Source: JACMLC01 sp963817025
GTDB taxonomy: Bacteria; Acidobacteriota; Blastocatellia; Pyrinomonadales; Pyrinomonadaceae
Direction: 5' to 3'
DNA: 64,000 nt
Assembly (NCBI GenBank): GCA_963817025.1
Contig: CAWFML010000002.1
Location: forward strand, 1 to 64,000
The notes under the pieces are model-generated. The model did no database searches, was not told the DNA's origin, and saw only the letters and a program-made list of their open reading frames with translations. Position numbers and translations under genes: made by a program. How positions within the stretch are numbered: the stretch's first letter is position 1; each line of letters begins with the position of its first letter. Below are positions 1 to 8,862 of the stretch, one piece after another.

Positions 1-73
1 CTGTAAAGGCGTGAAACAAGGCCGGTTCGTGATAGCATAGCTTTTATCAAGCGGGTCAAACAGAGCAGCCCCC

Positions 74-1027
74 GTGAGCCAGATAACAGCACAAACGGAA
101 AAAATAGTTGCCGAAGGCACGGCCCGCCTCATTGCGCGTGCGTTGGATGCGCGTTCGCTCAAGGTGGAAGACCTTTCGGCGCGTGTTGGCGCGGCACTCG
201 ATAAATATCTTTTAAGAGATGAACCGGCGGCCCGGCCCGAAGCCGTCAACGAATTTCTCGACGCGCTGCATGCAGACGATTTGTGCTTGATCGTGGCCTG
301 CGAGCGCGGCGACCAGACGGCCTGGAGCGATCTGGTCGAGCGATTTGGCGCGACCGTGCGTTCGGCTGCGCGCTCGACCAGTTCCAACGAGGATGCTGCG
401 GAAGATTTGGCCCAATCCATCTGGGCCGAACTGCATGGCTTGCGCGTGCGCGCGGACGGGCGGCCCGCTGGCAAGCTCTCATATTATTCTGGGCGCGGAA
501 GCCTCGGCGGCTGGCTGCGTGCGGTCGTGGGCCAGCTTGCCGTTGACCAGCATCGCAAGAGCGCGCGGCTGGTTCAGACGGAAGAGGACGCGGATTTTGA
601 TCGTCTCGCAAGGGCTTCACACAGCGGCGAAGAATCTTTCAGCGCGGCGCAGGCTCCGAGCAATCCTGAGAACGCGCTGGCGGAACAGCGTGCTGCCGGA
701 GATGTCGAAGCCGCGCTGAAGAGAGCGGTCGGCGAACTGGCGACGGAAGACCGCCTGCTCGTCAAGCTTTATTACTTTGACGGCCTGCGCTTGCGCGAAG
801 CGGGCGCAGTCCTCGGCGTGCATGAAGCGACCGCGAGCCGTCGTCTGACACGCGTGCAGTCGGAGATTAGAAAACGCGTCGAAGCGATTCTGATGAAGGA
901 GCACGGCTGGACCAAAAGCGAGACTGCGCGCACGCTGTCAGAGGCCGCCGCGCATCTCGAAACGGATTTGGAGATGATGCTGTCGGAAAGCGCGCTGGGC
1001 GAAGGCCGCGCGCCGCCCGCGGATTGA
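74..1027 (+). CDS. ECF-like RNA polymerase sigma factor
   Basis: A 317-residue sigma-70 family protein that should direct core RNA polymerase to a specific regulon. Region 2 lies at about residues 70-125 (LIVACERGDQTAWSDLVERF followed by an acidic EDAAEDLAQSIW helix). Region 4 lies at about 215-275 with a clear helix-turn-helix (LREAGAVLGVHEATASRRL). It is longer than a typical ~190-residue ECF factor, with an N-terminal extension of about 65 residues and a C-terminal tail of about 40. The start is GTG at 74; no strong Shine-Dalgarno sequence is visible before it. The next gene encodes a zinc-finger membrane protein, the usual anti-sigma arrangement, so the pair is probably a sigma/anti-sigma unit. 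The target regulon cannot be read from the window. Confidence 0.88.
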   Translation: MSQITAQTEKIVAEGTARLIARALDARSLKVEDLSARVGAALDKYLLRDEPAARPEAVNEFLDALHADDLCLIVACERGDQTAWSDLVERFGATVRSAARSTSSNEDAAEDLAQSIWAELHGLRVRADGRPAGKLSYYSGRGSLGGWLRAVVGQLAVDQHRKSARLVQTEEDADFDRLARASHSGEESFSAAQAPSNPENALAEQRAAGDVEAALKRAVGELATEDRLLVKLYYFDGLRLREAGAVLGVHEATASRRLTRVQSEIRKRVEAILMKEHGWTKSETARTLSEAAAHLETDLEMMLSESALGEGRAPPAD

Positions 1028-1159
1028 TTTGCCGCCCGTGGATTAATTTCCTTTGAGCGATGCGGGGGCAGATGCGAGAAAGAGGCGCAAGCCAAACGGC
1101 TCGCGTGCGTTCTTGAAATAGCCGCACTGGTTGAATCGCGGCGCGCTGATGTAGCCGAA

Positions 1160-2464
1160 ATGAAACTCGACCCGAACATGGAAATAGATCGTCTCCTGCA
1201 ACGCCAGTCGCGGCGCGGGACGGGCGCGCCCGTCTCAAATATCATGCGTCAGGAAGGCGACGGCAAGGACGGGCGAGAGGCTCACATGGACGCGGATGAG
1301 TTGAGCGCGTATGCGGAGAATGCTCTGCCGCCGCCGGCGCGTGCGCGTTACATGTCACATCTGGCCGATTGCGATGCGTGCCGGAAACTGGTGACAGAAC
1401 TGGTCGTCTCTTCGGGCATCGCGGGCGAATTGGAGAAGCCGAACGCTGCGCCGCAGGCTTCCACCTACATCGCGCCCGCGCGCACCTGGCGCATGCGTCT
1501 GGCTGCTCTGTTCGCCCCGCACGCGCTGCGCTACGCTACGTCCGTAATCTTGATCGTAGGCGTCGTCGCCATCGCTTTTATGGTTTTTCGCGGAAGGCAG
1601 ATGAAGTTTGATTCGCTGCAACCAGAGCCGGGGAATGTTTCGACGACTCGGAATGACGACAGTCAAGGAGGGTCGAGCACAGGGAATGATACTGGCGGCA
1701 CAAGCAATGATGCTCCCGTATTGCCTGAGGATCAGAGTAAGCAACAGCCGAATGCAAACGTCTCCGGTTCGCCTCCCGTCAAATATGACTCGCAGACGCC
1801 TGCGCCAGCGGATGCTCCGAAGACTGAGATTGCGCAGGGGCCTTCGGTCACAGGCTCTACTTCCTCTTCAACGGCGGAGAGCGCGTCCGCAGGCGAGAAG
1901 GAAGTTGCGCGTGATGAAGATTCGGCGCTTGGCGGATACAGGCCGCCGTCTCCTGCTGCGCCCGTGCTGAGCAAGGATAAAAATGAAGTTGACGGGGTAG
2001 ACTCGAAAAGCGGAGTCGCGGATTTGTCCACCGGACGCGCGCAGAGTGAACGCGAATCGAATCTTAAGAACACGAACACAACATCCACCCCCGCTAATAA
2101 GCCGCAGCCTTCCTTTAACGAAGAGCAAACAGCAGGCGCGCGGAAGCGTGCCGCTGCGTCGCGCAGGTCTGAATCACAGCCGCGAGAGAACGCAGCCGGA
2201 GCAACTTTGGATGACCGCGCCGGGCGAGAAGACAAGGCCAACAAGCTTGAAGAGAGACGCAGCGTTGGCGGCAGGCAATTCGTCAGGCGCGGCAACGCAT
2301 GGGTTGATACGGCTTACAGGGCGCAGGCGACGACCAACATCAGGCGCGGGACGGAACAATATCGCTCTCTCGCCGCAGACGAACCGGGCCTGCGTAATAT
2401 CGCAGCGCAGTTCGACGGCGAAGTCGTCATCGTCTGGAAGGGCAGAGCCTATCGCATACGTTGA
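1160..2464 (+). CDS. Putative anti-sigma factor with zinc finger and one TM segment
   Basis: A 434-residue protein with an N-terminal putative zinc-binding helix of the zf-HC2 type at about residues 55-80 (YMSHLADCDACRKL, giving the H-x3-C-x2-C pattern). A single membrane segment follows at about 127-147 (ATSVILIVGVVAIAFMVF), then a long low-complexity periplasmic region rich in S, T, P, N, E and K. The last ~60 residues look folded (RRGNAWVDTAYRAQATTNIR onward). The plan fits a membrane anti-sigma factor that holds the upstream sigma factor at the inner face. An alternative start is ATG 1286, preceded by a GAGAGG-like ribosome site. The extracytoplasmic signal is unknown. Confidence 0.75.
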   Translation: MKLDPNMEIDRLLQRQSRRGTGAPVSNIMRQEGDGKDGREAHMDADELSAYAENALPPPARARYMSHLADCDACRKLVTELVVSSGIAGELEKPNAAPQASTYIAPARTWRMRLAALFAPHALRYATSVILIVGVVAIAFMVFRGRQMKFDSLQPEPGNVSTTRNDDSQGGSSTGNDTGGTSNDAPVLPEDQSKQQPNANVSGSPPVKYDSQTPAPADAPKTEIAQGPSVTGSTSSSTAESASAGEKEVARDEDSALGGYRPPSPAAPVLSKDKNEVDGVDSKSGVADLSTGRAQSERESNLKNTNTTSTPANKPQPSFNEEQTAGARKRAAASRRSESQPRENAAGATLDDRAGREDKANKLEERRSVGGRQFVRRGNAWVDTAYRAQATTNIRRGTEQYRSLAADEPGLRNIAAQFDGEVVIVWKGRAYRIR

Positions 2465-2514
2465 TTGCTTTTAGCAAAATCTGCACAGGGCCACCAAACA
2501 CTAAATCACACGAA

Positions 2515-2636
2515 GAAACCGCTCAACCCTTTGCGTCTTGAGTTTTTCTTTCTTTGCGCCTTTGCGTGAAACGAAAACCATTTCACGCAAAGGCGCAAAG
2601 TTAAAACCGTAAGGCGCAAAGGGTTAAGTTAATCCT
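2515..2636. repeat. Intergenic palindrome, cgcaaaggcgcaaag family (copy A)
   Basis: A long imperfect inverted repeat in the ~315 bp gap after the anti-sigma gene. The left arm contains ctttgcgcctttgcgtgaa, the right arm ttcacgcaaaggcgcaaag, and outer arms contain aaccctttgcg / cgcaaagggtt. The transcript could fold into a long hairpin, so it may act as a terminator or RNA stabiliser. Nothing else was recognised in the rest of this gap. Confidence 0.85.
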
Positions 2637-2779
2637 CTCTTTCCGAACATCCAATGCATGCGCTTCGTATCCGAAGAGGAACGCTCTTGATGAGAATCCT
2701 TCTTTGATGATATAGCAGTTATCATCCGAAACCTTGATTACCATTGCCTTCAAACTATTTGTCATAAAACGGAGGTCTT

Positions 2780-3244
2780 ATGTATTGTTCGACGTGCGGC
2801 GCGGAAGCCACGCAGGAAGTGGTCTACTGCAAACGTTGCGGCAGCATCCTTAATCCGCAAACTTCTCTACAGGCAAGCCCTGTCAGTCTCACAGGCCCAA
2901 GCTGGGCGATGGCTCTGATGATTGTGATTATGGCTGGAATCATCTTCGGCTCGGTCGTGAATCTGGCGGACAGAGGCGTCAACGCGGTCGCCCTGACGTG
3001 GATTGTGATTGCGGGATTGGGCAGCATCATCGCGCTCGTCGCTATGATTTTCCGCCAGTTATCGCGTATGGTCATGACGAACCGGCAGCCTGTGCAGCCT
3101 GCTCAATTCAAGCCGCAGGTGACCGCCGAGCTTTATCAGGCGAGGCCCGCTGGCGCGCTGCCTGAGCCTGCGCCGAGCGTGACGGAAAACACGACGCGCT
3201 TCTTCGAGCCTGTTTATAGAGAGCCGGTCGAGCGCAACAAATAG
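2780..3244 (+). CDS. Zinc-ribbon membrane protein
   Basis: A 154-residue protein starting with a two-knuckle zinc ribbon (CSTCG at residue 3 and CKRCG at about 18), as in the zinc-ribbon domain families of many small bacterial membrane proteins. Two hydrophobic segments follow at about residues 40-62 and 73-95. The remaining ~55 residues are proline-rich and look disordered. A good ribosome site (GGAGG) lies 5 bases before ATG 2780. It ends 22 bases before the M28 peptidase gene, so the two may be cotranscribed. No specific function can be assigned. Confidence 0.7.
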   Translation: MYCSTCGAEATQEVVYCKRCGSILNPQTSLQASPVSLTGPSWAMALMIVIMAGIIFGSVVNLADRGVNAVALTWIVIAGLGSIIALVAMIFRQLSRMVMTNRQPVQPAQFKPQVTAELYQARPAGALPEPAPSVTENTTRFFEPVYREPVERNK

Positions 3245-3266
3245 CTTTCCACGAAAGGAATCAAGA

Positions 3267-4715
3267 TTGCACATGGCACACACGCCTCGCACACGCTTCC
3301 GGCGAACCGTAACCTTCAAATCAATTCTGCCAGCTCTTTTCATCTGCTTACTCCTGCCAACGATTTCCACGGGCCAGAGGCGACGCGCAACGCGGGCGCA
3401 AACCCGCACGCCTTCAGCCGCGACAAGCTTTCAACGTCAAGCGAAAATTGCGCGCATGCTCTCCGAGATAGACGCGCGCAACATAGAGCGCACGATTCGC
3501 CAGCTCGTCTCCTTCGGCACGCGCAATACTCTGTCAGAGCAGGACAACCCGAAGCGCGGCATCGGCGCGGCGCGCGACTGGATTTATAACGAGTTTCTCA
3601 AAATCAGAGCCGAATCGGGCGGTCGCCTGCGAGTTGAAAAGCAATCCTTCGAGCAGGCGAAGGCCGCGCGCGTTCCCGAGCCGACGATGATTACCAACCT
3701 CGTCGCCACTTTGCCGGGAACGCAAACCGTTTCGGAAGAACGCATCTATGTCGTCAGCGGTCATTACGATTCGATGTGCACCAGCCCGACGGATGCGAAG
3801 TGCGACGCGCCGGGCGCAAACGATGATGCGTCCGGCGTGGCTGCCGTAATCGAGATGGCGCGCGTCATGTCAAAGCGCAGGTTCGACGCGACGATTATCT
3901 TTATGGCCGTGGCGGGCGAAGAGCAGGGCTTGCTCGGCGCGACTTATTTCGCAGAGCAGGCGAAGCAGAAGAAGTGGAACATCGAAGCGATGTTCACCAA
4001 CGACATCGTCGGCAACACGCTCGGCGGCAACGGCGTGCGCGACCGCCAAACATTGCGCGTCTTTTCTGAGGGCGTCCCTTCAAACGAATCCGAAGCGGAA
4101 GGCAACACGCGGCGCGGCGTCGGCGGCGAAAACGATTCCACTTCGCGCCAGCTCGCGCGCCTTATCAAAGAAGCTGGCACAGCCTACGTGCCGCGCGTTA
4201 ATGTGATGATGGTTTACAGGCGCGACCGCTACCTCAGAGGCGGCGATCACATTCCTTTCCTCGAACGCGGCTTTCCGGCTGTCCGCTTTACAGAGCCGAA
4301 CGAAGATTACACACACCAGCATCAGAACGTCCGCACGGAGAACGGAGTGCGATACGGAGACCTGCCGGAGTTTGTAGACTTCGCTTACATAGCACAGGTC
4401 GCGCGCGTCAACGCCGCCGCGCTCTCAACCCTCGCCCTCGCGCCAGCCATGCCGAAGAACGTCGGCATCGTCACCAAGCGTTTGACCAACGACACGGATT
4501 TGCAGTGGGATGCGAACAAAGAGCCTGACCTCGCGGGCTATGAAATCGTCTGGCGCGAGACGACCGGGGCTGTCTGGACCAACGCGCGCAATGTCGGCAA
4601 CGCGACGAGTTACACCATGAAAGGGATGTCAAAGGACAACTACTTTTTCGGCGTGCGCGCAGTGGACAGAGAAGGCAACCGCAGCCCCGTCAGCTTTCCG
4701 CGCCCTGTGCGATAA
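3267..4715 (+). CDS. Secreted M28 family aminopeptidase with C-terminal FnIII-like domain
   Basis: A 482-residue exported zinc peptidase. An N-terminal signal peptide (about residues 15-36, ILPALFICLLLPTISTGQ) is followed by the M28 catalytic domain at about 60-390. The expected dinuclear zinc ligands and catalytic acid are visible: SGHYDSM (His), GANDDASG (Asp), AVAGEEQGLLGA (general-base Glu and Glu ligand), TNDIVGN (Asp) and YTHQHQN (His). The last ~90 residues (LTNDTDLQWDANKEPDLAGY to the end) have the look of a fibronectin type III module. The start may be TTG 3267, which is well spaced from an AAGGA site, or ATG 3273. It probably cleaves N-terminal residues from extracellular peptides. 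Confidence 0.88.
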   Translation: MHMAHTPRTRFRRTVTFKSILPALFICLLLPTISTGQRRRATRAQTRTPSAATSFQRQAKIARMLSEIDARNIERTIRQLVSFGTRNTLSEQDNPKRGIGAARDWIYNEFLKIRAESGGRLRVEKQSFEQAKAARVPEPTMITNLVATLPGTQTVSEERIYVVSGHYDSMCTSPTDAKCDAPGANDDASGVAAVIEMARVMSKRRFDATIIFMAVAGEEQGLLGATYFAEQAKQKKWNIEAMFTNDIVGNTLGGNGVRDRQTLRVFSEGVPSNESEAEGNTRRGVGGENDSTSRQLARLIKEAGTAYVPRVNVMMVYRRDRYLRGGDHIPFLERGFPAVRFTEPNEDYTHQHQNVRTENGVRYGDLPEFVDFAYIAQVARVNAAALSTLALAPAMPKNVGIVTKRLTNDTDLQWDANKEPDLAGYEIVWRETTGAVWTNARNVGNATSYTMKGMSKDNYFFGVRAVDREGNRSPVSFPRPVR

Positions 4716-4750
4716 GAAGTTTTCTAAAGTAAGAATCAACCACCGGTTAA

Positions 4751-4800
4751 CTCAACCCTTTGCGCCTTCTGTTTTAACTTTGCGCCTTTGCGAGAACCAC
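4751..4800. repeat. cgcaaaggcgcaaag family, single-sided copy (copy B)
   Basis: The stretch reads aaccctttgcgccttctg then aactttgcgcctttgcgaga, i.e. only one arm of the palindrome family seen elsewhere. The complementary arm is not present, so this looks like a decayed half element. The rest of the 285-base gap before the DUF1800 gene contains no supported gene. Confidence 0.7.
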
Positions 4801-5006
4801 CAACGTTTCTCGCAGTGGACGGGATTCTGGATTTCGGAAGCGAGAGCGAAGAGCCGCCGCGCAAATGCCCTCGATAATCACTTCACAGACATTTGTTCAA
4901 CTTTCAGGCCACCGGGCGCGTCTAAGTTGACGATGCAGGCAATCGCTCTCAAGCCGAAAAGCCGCGCAGCATTTACGTCCAAAACTTTAGCCGGAATGGT
5001 GTGGGA

Positions 5007-7073
5007 ATGAAAGTTTACTCAAATAATCCTAAAAATTTATTAACACGCGCAACGCAACGTGCGGCGGCGCTCCTGTCTATACTGGCGCTCGTCTCCGGCA
5101 CATTTCTCGTCGGCGCGCAGCAGAAAACCCTCAAGCCGCGTTTAAGCGACGAGCAGTTAATTCTGCATGTGCTCAATCGTTTGGGCTTCGGCGCGCGGCC
5201 CGGAGATGTCGAGCGCGTGCGCGCCGTGGGGATTGAGAATTACATCAAGCAGCAGCTTAACCCCGCGAGCATTTCCGACGAGATGGCCGAAGCAAAGGTG
5301 CGTAATCTGCCCGTGCTCTCGATGTCTACGGCAGAGTTGTATGCCAAATATCCGAACCCTGCCTTGCTGCTTCGCCAGCTACAGAGACAGGGACAGTTGC
5401 CAGAAGATTTAGCTAAGCTGTATGAGAATCGCAGGGGCGGCAATACGCCTCCGCCGCCGGATGCTGCGAATCAGATGATGCCGAAGGAAGGCGAGGCAGG
5501 CAAAGAAGTCGAACGAGGCGACGAAGACCGCGCTGCGTATCGCCGTGCGATTCGTGATTTTTATGTCAAGAACAACCTCAGACCGCCGCAGCAACTGACT
5601 CAGGAATTGCAAGCCTCGCGTATCCTGCGCGCCGTTTACAGCGAGCGGCAGTTGCAGGAAGTATTGGTCGATTTCTGGACCAATCATTTTAATGTCTTTG
5701 CCGGGAAAGGCGTGGATCGCTGGCTGCTGGTCTCTTATGACCGCGACACGATTCGCCCGAACACGCTCGGAAAATTCCGCGACCTGCTGCTTGCAACCGC
5801 GCAGAGTCCGGCGATGCTTTTCTATCTCGACAATTTTCAGAGCGTCAGCCCGGATGCCCAGCAGCAAGGCCGCATGAATCGCAGACCGCAACAACAACAA
5901 AACAGGCAAGGCGGTCTCAATGGCATGCTTGGCAACAGGCGTAATCAGGAGCGGCGCGGTCTCGGCACAGCTCAGCAACCGCGACGACCCGATGGCGAGA
6001 TGATTAAAGAAGACATGCCTGAGCGAGCACAGCAGCAGAGAGTGAAGCGCGGCATCAACGAGAACTACGCGCGCGAGTTGATGGAACTGCACACGCTCGG
6101 CGTTGACGGCGGCTACACGCAGAAGGACGTGCAGGAGGTTGCGCGCTGCTTTACCGGCTGGACTATCTTTGACCCGCGCGGCGTCAGCTCTCGCGTCGCC
6201 CCGCAGATGGCGGACAACGCGGGCAAGTTTTATTTCAACCCGCGCCTGCATGACGACGGCGAGAAGACGGTTTTGGGGAAAAAGATTCCTGCGGGCGGCG
6301 GCATCAACGATGGCCTGATGGTGCTCGATATTCTCTCTAAACATCCCGCGACGGCGAAATTCATTGCTACCAAGCTGGCTACGAAATTCGTCTCGGACAA
6401 TCCCTCTCCCGCGCTGGTCGAGCGCATCGCAGCGGCTTATACCGCAAGCGACGGCAACATACGCGAGACCCTGCGCGCAGTCTTCACCGCGCCCGAATTC
6501 ATCTCGCCCGACACTTATCGCGCGAAGATTAAAACGCCTTTTGAATTGGCCGTCAGCGCAGTTCGCACGCTCGGCGGCGAGACCAACGGCGGCCCTTCTT
6601 TCCACCAATGGGTTGCGCGCATGGGCGAGCCTATCTACGGCTATCAGGCTCCGACAGGCTATCCGGACACGGCGGAGGATTGGGTCAACACGGGCGCGCT
6701 GCTTGAGCGTTTGAACTTCGGACTCGCGCTGGCAAACAATCGCATTCCGGGGACGCGCGTCAATCTCGAACGCTTTGCAAAGGACGGGCAAACTTCGGGG
6801 GCGGACAAAGCGCAGACGATGGAGCGTTTCTTCGGCGTGCTCTTGCAGGGAGACGTTTCTCCGAAGACCAAGCAGACGCTCTTGAAGCAATTGAACGAGC
6901 CGCTGCCTGAGCCTGTGGCGAAGAACGATGCCTCAACGATGACGAATGAGAAGAGCGATGCCACGCGCGGCAGACGCCAGATGGCGCGTGCGGATTTCAA
7001 CGCGGGCAGCACATCGGAGACTGTCAAAATCGTCGGTTTGATCTTAGGGTCGCCTGAGTTTCAGCGGCAGTAA
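5007..7073 (+). CDS. DUF1800 family exported protein
   Basis: A protein of about 688 residues of the DUF1800 family, which is usually encoded beside DUF1501 proteins, as here. The N terminus has a hydrophobic export segment (AALLSILALVSGTFLVGAQ). Family hallmarks are the early HVLNRLGFGARPGDVERV segment and the central NENYARELMELHTLGVDGG followed by QEVARCFTGW. An insert at about residues 290-340 is rich in Q, N, G and R and looks disordered. ATG 5007 is preferred over the in-frame GTG 5001. The biochemical function of the family is not firmly established; the pair is generally thought to act at or outside the inner membrane. The partner gene starts 419 bases downstream, an unusually wide gap for this pair. 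Confidence 0.88.
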   Translation: MKVYSNNPKNLLTRATQRAAALLSILALVSGTFLVGAQQKTLKPRLSDEQLILHVLNRLGFGARPGDVERVRAVGIENYIKQQLNPASISDEMAEAKVRNLPVLSMSTAELYAKYPNPALLLRQLQRQGQLPEDLAKLYENRRGGNTPPPPDAANQMMPKEGEAGKEVERGDEDRAAYRRAIRDFYVKNNLRPPQQLTQELQASRILRAVYSERQLQEVLVDFWTNHFNVFAGKGVDRWLLVSYDRDTIRPNTLGKFRDLLLATAQSPAMLFYLDNFQSVSPDAQQQGRMNRRPQQQQNRQGGLNGMLGNRRNQERRGLGTAQQPRRPDGEMIKEDMPERAQQQRVKRGINENYARELMELHTLGVDGGYTQKDVQEVARCFTGWTIFDPRGVSSRVAPQMADNAGKFYFNPRLHDDGEKTVLGKKIPAGGGINDGLMVLDILSKHPATAKFIATKLATKFVSDNPSPALVERIAAAYTASDGNIRETLRAVFTAPEFISPDTYRAKIKTPFELAVSAVRTLGGETNGGPSFHQWVARMGEPIYGYQAPTGYPDTAEDWVNTGALLERLNFGLALANNRIPGTRVNLERFAKDGQTSGADKAQTMERFFGVLLQGDVSPKTKQTLLKQLNEPLPEPVAKNDASTMTNEKSDATRGRRQMARADFNAGSTSETVKIVGLILGSPEFQRQ

Positions 7074-7257
7074 GCAGGCGATCTCGCGCGCAGACGCCGC
7101 AACACCTGAGAGAAAATTTATCGGGTCATCCTCTCTTAAGATGTCGCGGCGTTTGAATGCATGGATGGAATTTGAAAGGCAAGCTATCGAAACGTCTTCA
7201 TCAGATGCTGTGCAATTATTATTTGAAGCGAAGACGGCATTAAATATAGATGGGCAG

Positions 7258-7467
7258 CTATAAATTGTAGATGGACAGCTATAACTTGTAGATGAATATC
7301 TACAAATTGTAGATGGACTGCTACAAATTGTAGGTAGATAGCTCTAATTTAGAGATGTCTTGCTATAAGTTGGAGATGCCTTGCTCCAATTTGGAGATGT
7401 CTTGCTATAAATTAGAGCGGGGCGTCTATATTTAATAGCAGGACTGCTACAAGATTTGCAGGGCTGC
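7258..7467. repeat. 21-bp tandem array of covarying dyads
   Basis: Nine units spaced exactly 21 bases begin at 7258, 7279, 7300, 7321, 7342, 7363, 7384, 7405 and 7426; a degenerate tenth starts at 7447 and a partial unit precedes 7258. Each unit starts with a 13-base dyad of 6-base arms around one central base, then an 8-base linker. The arms change together: CTACAA/TTGTAG in units 3 and 4, CTCTAA/TTAGAG in unit 5, CTCCAA/TTGGAG in unit 7. The array fills most of the 419-base gap between the DUF1800 and DUF1501 genes and ends 26 bases before the DUF1501 start. The function is unknown. A 21-bp period is two helical turns, so all dyads would face the same side of the DNA. Confidence 0.9.
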
Positions 7468-7492
7468 ACAAAAAACCGAGGTATTAAAAGAG

Positions 7493-8764
7493 ATGAGTAT
7501 CAATCGCAGATTTTTCTTGAAGTCGGGGGGCATCGCGCTCGCCAGCATCGGTCTCATGCAGGGCGCACCGTCATTTTTGGAGCGCGTCGCGCTGGCCGGA
7601 GGCTTAAATAATTCGGCCAGCGGTCGCCGCAAAACTTTGATTACGATTTTCCAGCGCGGCGCGGTGGATGGTCTTAACATGGTCGTGCCGCATGGCGAGC
7701 GCGAGTATTACGCTCTGCGCCCGACGCTCGCCATCCCGCAGCCCGCGAGCGGAAACCGCGAAGCAGCGATTAATCTGGACGGGCACTTCGGCCTCCATCC
7801 GTCGCTCGCCATGCTCAAGCCTCTGTGGGATGCAAAGCGGCTGGCGATTGTGGATGCGGTCGGCTCGCCCGACAACACGCGCTCGCATTTCGACGCGCAG
7901 GATTACATGGAATCTGCCACGCCCGGTGTTAAGTCAACGCGCGATGGCTGGCTCAATCGTTACCTGCAAAGCAATGTGGATCAGAAGGCTTCGCCGTTTC
8001 GCGCGGTCTCGATGACGCAGAACCTGCCGCGCACTTTGCAGGGACGCGCGCCCGCGCTGGCGATTAACAATCTCTCCGATTTCACGATTCGCGCGGGCGC
8101 AAGCAGCGCGAGCGTGCAGGGCGGCTTTGAATCCATCTATGACGAGAGCGTCAATGATGTGCTCAAGGGAACCGGCAAAGAGACTTTTGAGGCCGTCAAC
8201 TTTTTGAAGCAGGTCAACCCGTCGCAGTACAAGCCGGAGAACGGAGCGCAGTACCCGCGCACGCCCTTTGGCAATTCGCTGCTGCAAATCTCGCAGCTCG
8301 TCAAGGCGGGCATCGGCCTCGAAGTCGCCTTCACGGACGTGGGCGGCTGGGACACGCATTCCAATCAGGGCGACTCACGCGGGCAACTCGCAAACCTGTT
8401 GCTGCAATTCGGCGCGGGCATCGGCGCGCTGGTGACAGACCTCGGCGGGCGCATGGATGACATTGTGATTCTCACTATGTCAGAGTTCGGGCGCACCGTG
8501 CGCGAGAACGGCACGCGCGGCACGGATCACGGCCATGCCAACGCGATGTTCGTCATCGGCAACAGCGTGCGCGGCGGCAAAGTTTATGGAGACTGGCCCG
8601 GCCTCGGCAATAGCAGTTTATATGAGGGACGCGACCTGGCCCTGACGACAGACTTCCGCGATGTCTTTGGCGAAGTGGCCCAGAAACATCTCGGCAGCAA
8701 GAGCCTGCAAAAAGTCTTTCCGGGTTATGCTGCTGGCACTTCAAAATATCGCGGCGTGCTCTAA
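7493..8764 (+). CDS. DUF1501 family protein with Tat signal
   Basis: A 423-residue DUF1501 protein, sulfatase-like in fold. The N terminus carries a twin-arginine signal (NRRFFLKSGG then a hydrophobic stretch ASIGLMQGA), so it is probably exported folded. Family features include the LITIFQRGAVDGLNMVVPHG segment, GHFGLHPSLAMLKPLWDA, DVGGWDTHSNQGD and MSEFGRTVRENGTRGTDHGH. It pairs with the upstream DUF1800 gene, as in many Acidobacteriota, Planctomycetota and Bacteroidota. The ATG at 7493 follows the 21-bp repeat array closely, so the array would lie in its leader or promoter region. Confidence 0.88.
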   Translation: MSINRRFFLKSGGIALASIGLMQGAPSFLERVALAGGLNNSASGRRKTLITIFQRGAVDGLNMVVPHGEREYYALRPTLAIPQPASGNREAAINLDGHFGLHPSLAMLKPLWDAKRLAIVDAVGSPDNTRSHFDAQDYMESATPGVKSTRDGWLNRYLQSNVDQKASPFRAVSMTQNLPRTLQGRAPALAINNLSDFTIRAGASSASVQGGFESIYDESVNDVLKGTGKETFEAVNFLKQVNPSQYKPENGAQYPRTPFGNSLLQISQLVKAGIGLEVAFTDVGGWDTHSNQGDSRGQLANLLLQFGAGIGALVTDLGGRMDDIVILTMSEFGRTVRENGTRGTDHGHANAMFVIGNSVRGGKVYGDWPGLGNSSLYEGRDLALTTDFRDVFGEVAQKHLGSKSLQKVFPGYAAGTSKYRGVL

Positions 8765-8778
8765 AGAAGGCTAAATAA

Positions 8779-8857
8779 AAACAATTAGCCACAGAGGGCA
8801 CAGAGGACATAGAGAAGATAGTTAATTTGCTCTGTGCCCTCTGTGGCTAATTGTTTT
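8779..8857. repeat. Intergenic palindrome, gccacagagg family
   Basis: An inverted repeat with arms aattagccacagagggcaca and tgtgccctctgtggctaatt around a short AT-rich loop. It lies between the convergent DUF1501 and modB genes and could serve as a bidirectional terminator. A related copy is at 54895-54995. Confidence 0.85.
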
Positions 8858-8862
8858 CCCTC

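Noticed and set aside
4780..5010. Plus-strand frame before the DUF1800 gene
   Set aside because: It begins inside a palindrome arm (MRLCEN-type translation) and overlaps the real start region. The composition looks non-coding.
5409..6890. Long minus-strand open frame of 493 codons
   Set aside because: It is antisense to the well-supported DUF1800 gene. GC-rich codons keep the opposite strand open, and the translation has no coherent domain.
7258..7467. The 21-bp array as a coding heptad repeat
   Set aside because: The plus-strand frames contain many stops and the minus-strand frame has two within the units, with no start or ribosome site. Matched arm changes favour a DNA or RNA structure.
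7258..7467. CRISPR array
   Set aside because: The units are contiguous with no unique spacers, and the repeat itself varies.
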